Source of the DNA: Thunnus maccoyii
Taxonomy: Eukaryota > Chordata > Actinopteri > Scombriformes > Scombridae
Length of the DNA: 64,000 nucleotides
Direction: 5' to 3'
NCBI RefSeq assembly: GCF_910596095.1
Contig: NC_056536.1
Coordinates: 16,849,291-16,913,290 of the forward strand
In this document: one piece after another, positions 24,597 through 38,200 of the stretch
Position numbering within the stretch: position 1 is the first letter of the stretch
How the letters are laid out: each line of letters opens with the position of its first letter
Notes under the pieces: generated by a model
What the model was told of the DNA's origin: nothing
Seen by the model: only the letters and a program-made list of their open reading frames with translations
Databases searched by the model: none
Translations under genes and position numbers: made by a program

Positions 24597-26140
24597 TAGG
24601 GATGTGCAGAGAGCTCAGTATTTGTATTTGTATCTGTATTTGTTGAGGAAACAAAATTATTTGTATTTGTATTCAAATAAAAGTGGAAAGAGGCTTAAAA
24701 ATCCTGCTTTTATATTCATTACGCTTTTAAGGAAATTTTAAGGAAAAATAAAATGCCAGTATTGGAGGAAGAGGGCATGGTTGCTACAAGTGATTTGGAA
24801 AAAGCAAAATTTTGTGAAAATAAGTTTAAGGCTGTTCACAGTGGAGCAAACATCTGTGAGGATGGTATAAGGAAAAGGAATGAGACACTAAGGCAACACT
24901 TGTACAAACTTGAGTAAATTAAGATAACACTGCAATCTCTATTTCTAATTCTCAGGAATTGCTCAGAGCTATTAAAAAAGGGAGGAGAACGGTTCCTGGA
25001 AAGGATGTCATTAGCCACAAGATCTTACAGAGATGAGGTGATTCACTTTTAAAGGAAATTTTGGCTTTCATAAATAACATATGGAAAGAGGGAACTCTCC
25101 CTAGCTCCTGGTAGCAAGCAGTGGCCAATCTTAAAACCAGGGAAAGATGCTTCGCAGGCAGGGTTATACAGGCCCATTGCACACTGCCACAGCAGTGTTG
25201 TGTAAAATAATGGAAAGAATGGTCACTGATAGATTAATGTGGAGGAGGGGAGTTGCTTTACTCCGATACAAAATGGTTTGTCGAGGGAGGAACATTGGGG
25301 ATTCTGTGCTTTTGATTCTGAAATAAAGAAAGCCATGGTAAATAAAGAGGGACTAGTGCTGATGTTTCTTGATATTGAGAAGGCATATGTCATGCTATGG
25401 AAGGAGGGGCTAATTATAAAGTTATATGAGGCTGGAATTCAAGGGTGTATGCTCAGCTGAGATCAGGACCTCTTGAATTACAGGATTATTCAAGTTAGGG
25501 TTGGAAATGTTTATTCTGATGGCACAGATAGGGATAATGGAACAGGACTCCCCCCAGGGAAGTGTAATTAGCCCAGTGCAATTGAATGTTATGCAAAAGG
25601 ATATCTTTCAAGACACTGAGACTGGTTTTGGACTCTCCCTAAAGAGGAAGAAATATCAAACAAACAACTGAGCGAATACAGGAAGCCCTAAACAAAATAG
25701 CTAACTGGGGTGAAAAATGGGGATTCAAGATTTCAGTGGAAAAAACAAAATTTGTCAATAATAACAATATTTGATAATAAGAAAACTGAATGTCAGGGTT
25801 TATTTATGTATGAACAGGCAATGAGAGGGTGAGAATTCAAATTCTTGGGAGTGCACTTTGACAATAGACTAACATGGAAAAAGCAGATAGATGTGACTAA
25901 GTGTAAAAAGGTGATACATGTGATGTGTTCCCTCTCAGGAAGTTCATGGGTTGCAGGCCAGGACACAGAGGGATGATCCAGAGGGATTATATTACAGAGT
26001 TAAAGGCTGGTTCCCAGTTGGTCTGGTGTGTTGTCATTGTGAGCAGTAAGTCTCTGGATCTCAGGTCTCTACAAAAAATATATTTTAGCAGCATATCAAC
26101 TATAAAGGGGAAAGTGCATGACTTAAACACATATTAAGAT
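24597..26140 (+). mobile_element. Degenerate non-LTR retrotransposon with flanking repeat
   Basis: 24597-24720 is a (TTTGTA)-rich repeat. From about 24950 the plus strand reads shattered reverse transcriptase pieces: VPGKDVISHKIL, LVLMFLDIEKAYVMLWKEGL (the FDIEKAYD block), IIKLYEAGIQG, EVISPVQLNVMQKDIFQDTE and, further on, FKFLGVHFDNRLTWKKQ. Many stops and frameshifts are present. The motif order fits an I- or jockey-group LINE. It has no intact ORF. Confidence 0.75.
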
Positions 26141-26692
26141 CTTAAGATATATACTCAGACTAACTGGAAGCCAAAGCAGAGGCTTCATAACTGGTGTGTG
26201 CTCTTGTCATTGCTCCAGTTAAAACTGTAGCAGCATGACTCCGTACCACTTGTAACTAGTAACCTTGGAGGAGACCTACTTGAAATTACTGCTGAAAAAA
26301 ATAACTGGTTAACTGCCAGAGAAGTACAAAATTGTAAATCACAGCTTTGATAATTGCTTCAATATCAGTACAATTTACTTTATTTGAACAGGATAATACA
26401 CTCAGTATCAATATTGCTTTCCATGGAGTCATGGTCAATTAACTGAATTCATGTAAAGAGTGAAGACACCCACTTTTCCTGGTTCCAGCTTTTCAGATTT
26501 GTTCCTTATTTCTCAATCACAGCACTGTCAATTCATACCCTTAGAATTTTTAGACTTTTGGTCTGAGTAAATAAGGAGTTTGAAAACATATCATAATGGG
26601 TGCTTGATTAAAATAAAAGTAATTGGTCATGGAAAAAGTTATTAGTTTGAGCCCTACCTGTCAAAAATGAATGCAAATGCATCTCAGCAACT

Positions 26693-26762
26693 AGGGGAGT
26701 AACAATCATTTTCAGACTGCAGTCACTGATGACTGCAGTCTGAAAATGATTGTTACTCCCCT
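26693..26762. repeat. Perfect 33-bp inverted repeat with a 4-nt loop
   Basis: 26693-26725 is the exact reverse complement of 26730-26762, with CTGA at 26726-26729 as the loop. The arms include TCAGACTGCAGTCA. The 70-nt unit would fold into one uninterrupted hairpin on either strand. No element of this kind is seen elsewhere in the window. Confidence 0.95.
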
Positions 26763-26846
26763 GATGTCTTTAACTGCAGTAAACTGTGAGCACAGTCCGT
26801 CTTTGCTGTCTTGTAACACATAAATAGAGCTTCTGTTTCATCCTAC

Positions 26847-27712
26847 CTGTAAATACTCCTCATAACAGCTTCAAGGCCTAAGTCATTTTGCACTCTGCAG
26901 CTAATGTACCTGTAGATGGTGCTGTAGGTTGTGGTCTCAGACCTGCAAGTGTTCTGCTGATCAGGGTCTGAAAAAAACAATGTGAAGGGAGAAAAGGGGC
27001 ATAGCATTAATATTGATCCCCTATTGTGATCATGCTTTAAACTCTGAGAAGTAATAGCATTTCAATGACAAATAATCACGGTAATATTACACTGCATTTT
27101 TAATGAAAAAGATACCTTTACGTATGCCACTTATTTTTTTCCTCTGCACTGCAAAGTAACAAACTGTGGTAATCAAATTCATGAGTGTCAGTTCCTCTTT
27201 TTATTGAGTCCTTAACTTATAACTTAGTGATTTATTGTTTTGTGCATGGATGGGGGGTGGGGCAATTGTATTGTTTTTAATTGTGTAAAGTACTTTGTGT
27301 TACATTGTATTTGTATGAAAAGTGCTATATAAATAAAGTCTGAAATTGTGTTATCAGCACACACTTTATTTAATTGACTTTTACTTAAGACAATTTGACA
27401 CTCGAGATTCATTATCTCCGCATCTGAAAACCTAATTTTACATATGAACGCCTTGCTTGAAAAAACATCTATAAAGAACACCAAATAGTTCGCCTTCAGA
27501 AATATTAAGACATTAATCAAGGAAACCTGGCAAATTAACGCAAAAATCACGTCATGGAAATATTACTTCTAGCAAGTCTAATACAACATTGACGACTCTT
27601 AACATCCATAAACTATATTTGACTTACAAACAACGGTAACGTGACAGCTTATCCGGCACCTGGAGTTTCCACCGGAAGTGCCTTTCTCAACACCACATGC
27701 GCATGAACCCAT
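26847..27712 (-). CDS. Candidate two-exon 5' end of an unrecognised minus-strand transcript
   Basis: An ATG at 27712 opens a frame beginning MGSCACGVEKGTSGG that runs to a donor GTTT|GTAAGT (exon 27712-27628). A good acceptor (TTTTTTTCAG) starts a second exon, 26967-26847, ending at TTTACAG|GTAGGA. The frame stays open across the junction for 68 codons, leaving AG. Those two bases would join in phase to the first relic exon of the STK17-like kinase (next base C, making Ser then TAGDEFF). The predicted leader does not resemble the STK17 N-lobe, and the region starts at a promoter-like segment. It may be a real transcript, a non-coding RNA, or the decayed kinase's old 5' end. Confidence 0.3.
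27225..27355 (+). repeat. L2/SINE-type 3' tail
   Basis: The string TGTAAAGTACTTTGTGTTAC followed by GTATGAAAAGTGCTATATAA and ATAAAG is the well-known 3' end of fish L2-group retroelements. Only the tail is present. Confidence 0.6.
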
Positions 27713-27812
27713 GGACGCGCCTCTCCCTAACCAAGGCAGCTGTCAGCCAAAGTCCAACAGGAGCTGAATTGGGAGGTGCGGAAAGTATTTATCCAACTGA
27801 AACAGCAACAGT
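27640..27812. promoter_or_regulatory. Probable divergent promoter and b4galnt1 untranslated exon
   Basis: The segment is GC-richer than its surroundings. It carries ACCGGAAGTG (27671-27680, an ETS/GABP site) and ATGCGCATG (27697-27705, NRF1-like), the usual pair in TATA-less promoters. On the plus strand a donor-like AACA|GTAAGA lies at about 27810. b4galnt1 needs an upstream non-coding exon, because its start codon lies directly after an acceptor, and this is a plausible place. On the minus strand the candidate transcript starts here. All roles are inferred. Confidence 0.4.
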
Positions 27813-29232
27813 AAGAAAATGTGTCCCTCTTTCCTGTCTGTATTTCTATTATTACAATGAATAGGCATGTTAGGGTCGTTTTTCCCATTGAAATGATAAA
27901 TATTTACCAAAGAGAATGGCAGTTTAGGAGTTTGCAAACACACTTCATTTGCACTGTACTGTAGGCTTTTTGATCGAGTTTTCGGAAGAAATGGATGGGC
28001 TTCTGTCCTCTGTATAGCCTACTGTCCACTACTTTAAAACATAACATAATACGCGTTCAATAAAGAGTTGAATTAAAGGATCTTTCGGGTTGCTTAATAC
28101 GATATGAAAGTATTTCCTGTTATACATGGCTACCCGTTTATTTCTCCTCACGGACATACTGCACCTGTTGTGACACCAGACTGGTGAACAAAGTAATAGA
28201 GCCATATAGTCACTTGTGTAATCAATAACTCTGTGTCCTAAAATACTCTGAGCAAAACCAGTTTATCTGGGAGGCAAACCCACGCCTGTAAACTCTTCCT
28301 GTAGACACGTTTACTACAGTAACAATAGTACAGAAAAACCAGACGGTCCTGTTCATCCAGATAGATAGCCTAGATATCCAACATATTTTTTACATACATA
28401 CAGACTTGTGTATTGTTGTACAGATGATTACATTTTTGTGTATACATTTTAAAATGTATTGTATTTACTTGTGACAAAGAAGGCTTTTCAATCAACCCTT
28501 ATTTTCTTTTCCCTTTTTTATTCACGTTCAAGGTTGTTTTTTGGTTTGTTTGTTTTGTTTTGTTTTTGTTTGTTTTGCTTTTTGGTAACACTTTATTATA
28601 CAGCTCGCGCTTTACAGTGTGACACCCCGTCATTTACCATGTGATTTCCCGGGCTTAGCTTCAGTGTAACTTCCTCGTATGATTCTGAACTTATAAAATA
28701 TGTAACGGTTTCTACTAGTACTGAAATGTAGGTACAACAGAAGAAAACAAGGGAGTAACAAGGGAGTAACAGTTAAGAATTTAGAGTGGAACTTCCCGAC
28801 ATTTGTCATGTACCGGAATTTATGGTGTGACTAACTCGTATGAATAAGGACATGCGTATGTGGATGAAGTGCAATCAAATTAAATGCTTTTGCAATTTGC
28901 TCATGGCAGTTGTGATAATCATTGTTATGCATTGGTTTGGCATTCAAGCTTCACACACGGTTGGTGCTGGATGGGCTGAGGGACGGTGGAGGGACGCTCT
29001 GCTGTGCAGCGTAGAGCTTTTGATAGTCCACCAAAAAGCGCAAAAGAAGACAGAGATTTCAGCATGGAGGATTTAAGCCGTATCTCACTGCACTCGCGAG
29101 AATCAAATGTCAAACTGAAACATGAAATTTGATAACCCCACCGACCTACATTCTTTTATGAAAGGAGTGGAGGAACAGTTGCACACTAAATTTATTATAC
29201 TGTGGACCGGCATTGTGAAATTGTGTTGTTGC

Positions 29233-30054
29233 CAGTGGTGGAGGAAGTATTCAGAACTTTTACCTATGTAAAAGTACCAATACAGCAATGTAAAAATACT
29301 CCATCACGAGTAAAAGTCCTGCATGAAAAATCCTTCTTAAGTAAAAGTAAGTATAAGTATTAGCAGCAAATGTAGTTAAAATATGAAAGTGAAAGTAGTG
29401 GTTTGGTCCCACTGACTGATAGGATATGACATTATTGGATTATTAATACTAAATCATCAGTGTGTAGGCAGTATGTTACTGTTGTAGCTGGTGGACATGG
29501 AGCTAGTAGAACTACTTTATATACTGTTAGCTAGTTTAGTCCAGTGGTTCCCAACCTAGGGGTCGGGCCCCTCCAAAGGGTCACCAGATAAATCTGAGGG
29601 GTCGTGAGATTAAGATTGAGATTAGTGAGATTAATGGGAGAGGAAAGAAGAAAAAATAAAAGTCTGATACACAAATCTGTTTTCAGTTTTTGGACTTTTC
29701 CTCTAATCTTTGATTTTTGGTGAAATATTGGATCATTTGAACATGTGGTGGAGCTGTTAACAACTCATAAACATCTGAAATGTGACCCTGACTACACACT
29801 GCTTTTCGTAAGACATCAAAAGCCAAAAAGGTTGGAAACCACTGGTTTCATCTTTAACAATGTGTTGTATTTTAAAAGTTTGTAGTATTATCCATTGTGT
29901 CAAATCTCCATCTGAAAAGTAACTAAAGCTGTCAGATAAATGTATCAGAGGAGAAAGTACAATATTTCCCTCTGAAATGTAGTGGAATTGAAGTATAAGG
30001 TAGCATCAAATGGAAATACTCAAGTAAAAAACTGAAAACAGATTTGTGTATCAG
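29233..30054. mobile_element. MITE-like fish repeat with a nested hAT-like MITE
   Basis: The outer repeat begins CAGTGGTGGAGGAAGTATTC and is full of AGTAAAAGTA-type strings, a common teleost repeat; a shorter relative in the opposite direction lies at 46745-46907. Inside it, 29542-29844 has inverted ends CAGTGGTTCCCAACCT and AGGTTGGAAACCACTG, flanked by GTTTAGTC and GTTTCATC (6 of 8 identical), as for a hAT insertion. The right end of the outer repeat is cut off at about 30025. Confidence 0.7.
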
Positions 30055-30800
30055 AACCGTCCCTCCGGCCCATCTATTCTAGCACCAACCTTCACCCACA
30101 CTCCAGGGATTTATAATGCTTATGTCTTCTACTTTATTGTATGAATTTGAATAAGAACAAGTTGAGAAATGGGAAATACTTTTGAAAATTAGTTCCTAGC
30201 AGGCATGTTTGTCCAGCAATACAGCAGCTCATAACAGGCAGGCTGGAGTAGAAAGCAAACTTACCTCTCTCAAGTGCACAGCTATGGCAAAAAGGGGGAA
30301 GTCACATGGATATTCCATATATTAAAGTATATTTATTTAAAATAAAGTACTCAAAACAAACCAGAATAACAAATTGGTGGGGTGAGTCTGTAAGGTCAGT
30401 AATGTAGGGGGTGGATGAGTGAGTGTATGCTGTATAGGTGTTGTAGGGTGGAACAAAGGAAAATAACTAAACAATGCAGGAGTTTGTGGGGGAGAGAAGA
30501 GAGAGTCTGAACTGGCAGATTCTCCGGCTTTATGCATGGGGCACACTGGGCCCAGGTGTGTCCATTCTGCTAATCAGCCTGGCCTCAGGTTCCTTTCCCC
30601 TGCAAACAAAGCACAGCAGCAGCAAGCAAAGCAGAGAGGCTGTCACACTGTCCCAAAGAGCACATTGCTCTAAATGTTCCACTTTTTGTGGTGAGACCAA
30701 ACAGCAACCTGTGGGGCTGAAGAGTGTAACCAATGCAGAAGAGCCAAAAACCGCAGTTCCTTGAATGGCCACTTGACTGGCTCCAAAAGCGAATCAATAC

Positions 30801-31724
30801 CATTGACTGTATATTAATATGGACGATACATCTCCACTTCCTACCATTATGCAAAAGTGAAGCCAAAATAACTCATTTTCGGGAGCTGCCATTTTGCATG
30901 TGTGACGTCATTTGGAGCTAGAGTCTGCGCAGTAGAGTTGAGCGGTGGGATGATGGCCCGCAGGACACTTCCCCTCAGCTGCCCTGACACCTGACAGAGG
31001 TTTGAGAGCGGCTGTCACAGTTGTCAATCATGACATTACACCCCCTTTTTATATTGTCAAATAACTAATTAAAACAAACTTATCAGAAAAATTAGCACAT
31101 AAAAATACATAAATTTGATAAGAACTACCCAAAGTGACAGAAACCATCTTTGGGAAAAATTTATTCAACATGTTTTTTGATTTTTTTAGTTTGGCTCATG
31201 TTCTATCTGCTAACATTGAGGGGGCAGGATTTATGACCTATACTGCAGCCAGCCACCAGGGGGTTTTGGCTTCACTTTTGGGGAGCTGTCATGACTTCCA
31301 TCTTTCTATACAATCAATGGTCAATACCCATAGACCCCCATTTTAAAATGCCCAACTTTACAGTGGAAATAAACATGTTTACAGCCTGGTACAAAAAACG
31401 GTTTTGGTCTCTGAGGCAAATTTCCGTTTTCATGACAACTGTAGGGAGGGTGATTTTTTTTTATAATTCACATGCATAATTAAGGAAGTGACTGCTTTGA
31501 GTGACAGGTCATTAGCCGCTAGGTGGCTTGTTTCAGCAACCAGGCTTCATTCGGCCCACCTCAGCTCCACCTCTTTGACCATTTTGGATTAGCTGGAAGT
31601 TAGGCCGAGTCAGGCACTACCAAGATGGCCACGGCCGGAGCCGCCCACTTTGAGCTTCAAAACCGCTCTTCAGAAACCAATGGGTGACGTCAAGGTGGCT
31701 GTGTCCATATTTTTTCAGTCTATG
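30801..31724. mobile_element. MITE with terminal inverted repeats
   Basis: The ends CATTGACTGTATATTAATAT-GGAC (left, 30801-30824) and GTCCATATTTTTTCAGTCTATG (right, about 31702-31724) are imperfect inverted repeats. The interior has typical fish MITE phrases and no open transposase. Confidence 0.65.
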
Positions 31725-32282
31725 AGTGAGACTTCAACTTATTTTGCTTGGCAGCAGAGTGTCACATAGCAGTTGTGATTATGGACCAGCCACTGGATTG
31801 TTGAGGACAATACTCATATCCATATTTATAAAAAAAACCCATAAAAAAAACCCTGATATATCAGTTGATTGTAATTCTCTTAAAACAAACAATTAACATA
31901 AGCAATCTTGAAACAGATCCCTTTTAAAGAATTGTGATACATACTCATGGGGGCGTTTTACAATCAAAAAACTTTTCGGTGCTCTCTGGTAGACAAATTA
32001 TGTTATGGTGACACAGTTAGTTTGGCATATCTTCACTGCATTTTCTTGTTACTCATTGGCCGACATGTACACTGGGACTTATTGCTCTGACAACAGCTCC
32101 AAATAAATTTAAAGCTAGCTTTGAACAACCGAAAAATCCAGTCTGATCAAACTGTCAACAATCCAACCAAATATAGTCATTCCTATACAATGCAGCGGAC
32201 CCTGGTCTTTCACATGTCATTTCCTTTTCCTAACCCTGTGAGGCCTATCCATTTTTGACATTGCTATTAATCTTCATTCTAG

Positions 32283-35200
32283 ATGCGTGCCTGCAATAAG
32301 AAGAGTTTTGGACTGATTGTGATCAGTGGACTTGTGCTGCTAGCCCTGTTTCATGCTTGGAGCCCAGGGACCAGCTCAGAAGTTGACATACAGCCAAGAC
32401 AGGGGAGTGCAATAGAGAAACTCCTTGAGGAGAAGATTCAAAAAACCATCAGTGGCTATCCTAACATTGCCTACCATATAAAGGAGGATGTGGCATGGTG
32501 CGTTATTGGTCGGGCTAACTGTTATTTTGTCGAAATTCTGCTCTGAATTGTCATTTTGATCCTTATCAAATCAAACAATATAATTTTTTCCCCAATGCAG
32601 TCGCTTGGCAAAAAACACATGTGTATGTCTGGCTGATAAGGAGACCTTTCACCTGCCTTTCTCCAATCTACTCTTCCCACGTGTGTGGGCCCACAAGCTC
32701 GACCTTGCATTCTTAGAATCCCATCCAGACCCAGAAGGTGTAAAGCGTCACAGAGCTCAGGAGTACAGCAGCTTTCAGAAGAGGTAAAGTAAAAATTTTG
32801 ACAAACACAACCATCGGCAAACACACCCTTTTGTAATTATGAACCTGTTATCTTTCTTATATCTGTTTTCAGCTGTTGTCCTTACAAAGATGATAAATGC
32901 TTTGTAAGATTGTGAGAAAGTCTGTGTAATTTAAGGGTTGGTCCGATGACCCACAAGGTTTTGTCATGATGAATGACCTAAGTTTGGCAAAACACTGTTG
33001 AGTCGTGTGGTAATGTATCACTTGACAGCTAGCCGACACACACACATCACATCTTAATACACTGACACTGCAGTCTATTTAAAGTCCTCATTGATATTCT
33101 AGCTGTACACTGACACATACTTTGTCCTTCACCTCAGTCTCTCTAGTTCTGCTGTGTTTGTATACTTTGTATGTACAAGTTCATTTGCAATGTGGGGTTA
33201 TTTGCAAACCTTCTTGCATGCTAGTTATTAAGTGGATGCCATGGATGCACTTAAGCAACCTGGCTACTGTCAGGTTTCTGCAGCAATCAGATTTCTTTTA
33301 CATCATGTAAACAGGAAACCAGCGTTCCAAATTTGAGATAGGGTATGAGAGAGCCCAGTTTCTACTCAGCATTTTACATGCGGCGACTCTGCAGTCAGAC
33401 CACATTTTGCCATTTTCTCACATGTTGTGGCAGAAAAGGGGGACATATACATACTCTGTCTGGGAATTTGGAGAGTATCAGCGTATGTCTATGAAGATAT
33501 GGTGCTGGTGGTGCAAACAATTCATTTCATCAGTGGTATTTTCCAATTAATTGTTTAGTCTATAAAATTTCAGAAAATAGTGAAAATACTGTTAAAATAG
33601 TTTAATAATCCACTTACTCAGAGGTGTGGAACAATAATTGTAGCGCTTGAGTTCCACCTGGAACCCACCTATTTTGGCAGTGCACCACTTAGCTGTATGC
33701 AGGTAGCATGCTCATGGATGTTAGCTCACCGGCTTATCCAAGTTACCCTGGTTACCCATGCTCATATAGTGTCCGTGTTGTCATTATTAAAATATGCGCA
33801 CTATGATAATATGCATCTCCTCACCCCCTCCCCTCTCTGTGACGGTCAGCTTTTCACTCAGCCTTTCAGTGAAGCTGTTTGGAACAACTATAAACACATT
33901 TGATTTCCGATGTGGTTGGACAGCGCGTCATAAGAACCAGCTCTGAGTAACCAGATAACAGCTGTCAGCAGGAAACGTTGTTTTCCTTTTCCACTGAAGC
34001 AACTGTTTCAGTAATAGTTGTGGCCAATGAGCCATTGTTGGATGTTTATATTTTTTTAAAATAAAGGTCCAAAATATTATTTTCTTCCTTTAATTTTTTT
34101 CCTGCTGTACCAAAAACATACTGAACGGTGACCCCAAAACTGAGGTACATACTGAACCATGAATTTTGTGTACCATTACACCCATAGGTCAAAATAATGA
34201 AGTGAGTGATTCCTGACATAATTTATTACTGGAAGTAATTAGGGCTATGGTGTTTATTGCATAGTGATGTAGAATTGCAATGATGTAGAACTTTCCTGTC
34301 TAACATATTCTTTATGTGAAGGTCCTACAATCCTGCAGATGTGCCCATTATAGCTGAGGCCAACAGTCCTCTTCAGTATCCTACCCAGGGTGTGGAGGTG
34401 CGACCCCTCAAAACCATCTTCATTCCTGGTAACAGCATATCTAACATGACACAATACATGATATCAAAGATACATATATCAGTTAGCTTTAATTCTATGT
34501 ATTTTTTATGCTGCATTTGCTGTTTAACTGAGTTTAACTGAAATGCTTAACCATCATCCCATATTTGATCTCTAATAATTTCTCTCTTTTTGTAGGTTTG
34601 AGTCTTAAAGAAAAAAAAAGATCTAACTACACGGTAATTTCATCATTTTCAGGTTTTCATTGTGGTTGACATACCCATTTTTAGCCATGTATGATGGTCA
34701 GTCGGTCAACCACTTTGGATTGCCATCAGATTTGTTATACACATTACCATCCCCCTCAGGATAAATTATAATGACTTTGATGAACCCTTAAAGGGTCTAT
34801 ATGTAGAATTGTTAAGCAATTTACATGTAGTAATCGTTTTTTATTGCCAATGAGTGAATGGGTAGTAATGTAACATAAAAAATGACACCTTTCTTGGTTG
34901 TCTGTAATAGCCTGTGGACTGATTTATATGTGAAGGACCCAGGCCAGATTTTCAGTGAAAATCCAACAGAAGGGAAGTTTTTGCACACTCCTTAACGCCT
35001 TGCCTTTCTCCCGCTAACGTCAACAAACAACCAACATAACGACACAGCAACACAACAAAAAAACAAGCTAGCAGCCTCCATCAACCACTACAAATTTCAC
35101 GACAAAACACAGCGCGTTGCTGCCTGCAGTGTGGTTGGCTCTCACCAGCCAGAAGCCAAAGCGCAGCAGGAGCCTCTGTGTGTGTGAGCAAGCGGGTGCA

Positions 35201-38200
35201 TGTACATACAGCCGGAAGTGTGGGGGGCTCACCAAGCTGCTAGGGTGGCTGCAGACTTAGTCTGGTTTCTGTCTAAGTGTTTAACTTTTTTGTTTATTTC
35301 TTTTCCCAAAACCATGCAAATGGTGTAACAGGTATATTTGACAGCAACAATGGGGATTTTTGATGTTGCTGCTACAGTAGACAAGGTCTCTGTTAAAGGA
35401 GAGGGAGAGAAGCACATGATACTTTCGAGTCCTCTTCTCTCTGCTCTGAACAAGCAGCTACAGTTCGTCACCTATACAAACACTGTGTTCCATCCCAGTA
35501 CAGCAGATACAGGTGAACTTATCCTTCAGTACTATACTATATAAAGAGTTTCATCCTAATGCTCAACTGTTATACACAACATTCTTTTGCAACATAAAGT
35601 AATGGATTAATACAGAATATGGTAAATGGGTTTAGGGTTAGGCAGACACAGCTCTCAGAGGTGGCACATGTCAGTCTGCAGCCCTTTCAAAGCCAACAGT
35701 AAAGATGGCAGTGACAAGGACTGCAGTGCATAGGCAATTACCACATGACATGACACTTGTCTTAACAATGATAGAAATATGCATTGCACCATCTCCTCCC
35801 CCTCTCACAGCTGTTGTTTTGTCCTGCAGTTCAGTTTGCAACTGAAGGTCACCAGTCATTTTTCACCATTAAAGTTGGACACAGAATTATCCCAAAACTT
35901 TACAACTCTGGATACCAAAGAGGTTTGTGAACAGTTACATCATTATCAATTGTATTATTTGAGTTAAATGTATCAGTACCACAGATGATCATTTTTGTTG
36001 TTTGTGTTTTTTTGTTTCCATTTAAGAGTACAATATTAGTGCTCTTGTTACCATAGCCACCAAGACCTTTCTGCGCTATGACAAGCTCAAAGTACTCATT
36101 GACAGCATACGGCAATATTATCCAACCGTCACCATAGTGATAGCAGATGATAATAAAGAGCCTCAGCAGGTGACTGGGCCTCACATTGAACAATACATCA
36201 TGCCATTTGGAAAGGTAAAGAAGTTTGAGTATGTCTCTATGAAGTATCATGCACTGTGAAATGAAGTGTCACATGTGGTGATTGTTACATAGTTGGATTA
36301 ATGTGTGTTGATCCTCCTTCATGTGTACAGGGTTGGTTTGCGGGAAGAAACTTGGCAGTGTCTCAAGTGACCACCAAGTATGTGCTCTGGGTGGATGATG
36401 ATTTTATCTTCACTGCAAACACCAAGCTGGAGAGGATGGTGGACATCCTAGAGAAGACCACCTTGGATCTGGTGAGTTACAGTATAATGTGTGTGACCTG
36501 ATGGTGACTGTGAACACAATGAAGTGTTCACACTTAAATTGTGATAAAAAAAGGGAAGTACTCATTATTGTCATAGATGGTGTCACATCCAGAATGCTGG
36601 AACAAGGCTAATACTGTATGAAATCCCAGTTGCAGAACTCATATCTCCTCAATCACGACTCTACTTCACTGGCCGCAGGCGAAATTAATTTTAAGACTCT
36701 GTTAATCACTTTCTATAATTAAGCTCCCATATTCATTTGTCTCTCAGTCAAAACTCAAAACCTGAGATGACCGAGGTTTTACTTTCACTTTTGTAATGTT
36801 GTTTACAAACCTTTTTGTACAGACAGGCATTTCATGGATATTATTTACTGCCATAGTAAGTTAGTATTATTTGTTGTTTTACTGTAGCTTTTAAACTGCC
36901 TGATGTTTATCAGGCAGTTTATTAATATCACCAGTGATGATAATGTCGGTATGCTGCAGCCAACTTCTGTTTTTGCTGTTTGCTACTGTGAGAGCTTTTT
37001 GCCTTCAGTCTGCGCCATTTACATTCAGAAAATTAAACTCATGCTTCATTGCAATTTGGCCCTAAAAATATGTTGGTTGCCTTGACTGTACATTTACATT
37101 AGCATTACATTGTCATAATATTAAGGGAGCAGCTATGTGTATATGCAAGTGGTTCTGTGAGACTGTACACCATTAGTTTAGCATGTTAGCATACTAACAT
37201 TTGCTAATTGAACCCTTGAACCCCTGAACACAAAGTACAGCCAAGGCTGTTGGTAATTGTTGAGATATTTCAGTCTGGACCAAAGTAGTGAACCGAATGA
37301 CATCCTTTTTGTTGTTGTTGCGTGGATGGAGGGTGGGGGGCCCTGCACCACATATGCACTCATTATCATGTTTTTTTAAGGTGTGAAGAACTTCCTTCTT
37401 CTTTTTGTCAGTTAAGGCGTTGTATCCACAACGTTGTCTACTTCCGTTTAGAGACAATGATGAAATGAGTGTGATTCTTCAATACTGCCATGCATGTGCA
37501 TTGAATTGAATGAAGCCCTGGTTTGCTTATATTGGTATCCTCTTTAAAGGATGGATTCACAATTTTTTCAAGTCTGTCTTAACATAATAGTCAGGTGCCC
37601 AAATTAACATTGAAATTGGTATTTCTGGCCATAATTATTCCTTCTGTTCATACAGGCCATTAGAAGATCTCTTCATAATGCACTTACAATGTAAGTGATG
37701 GAAGAAGATATCTTGATTTGACTATGAATGTTGATAAACGTTAGTGTTTTTAGGGCCAAAGTCCCTCTTTTTGTTACTATACTTCCACCACAGCTCAGCA
37801 GGGAAACACTGTCTGAGGAAACACAAAGAGGGACTTTTGTGCTAAAATGACTGAAAATGTGGCAGATATCCACTTGATATGACTGACACAGAGTGCTGAA
37901 GCCTCCCCCATATACGGTTAAGATAAACTTTTACATGCATTTTTGCACAAAATGACTGTGTGGACACACTGTGGATTTTGTCCTCCATCACTTACATTGA
38001 AAGCACATTTGAAAGAGATCATTTGATAGCCAGTATAAACAGGAAGAATGAGTACAGTGAGGAAAACCTCTTGCAGTGTTCATATGGACACCTGACTGTT
38101 GTTTTAAGACAGACTTGAAAATTTGTAAACCTATAATTAAATATAGAATCTGATGGCTCACTGCTCTTAGATGTATGTTAATTAACCATCCCAACATCCC

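Noticed and set aside
32498-32546. Extension of b4galnt1 exon 1 beyond 32497
   Set aside because: Using the donor at 32498 restores phase and the family alignment (IKEDVA then RLAKNTC). The extension reads into a stop.
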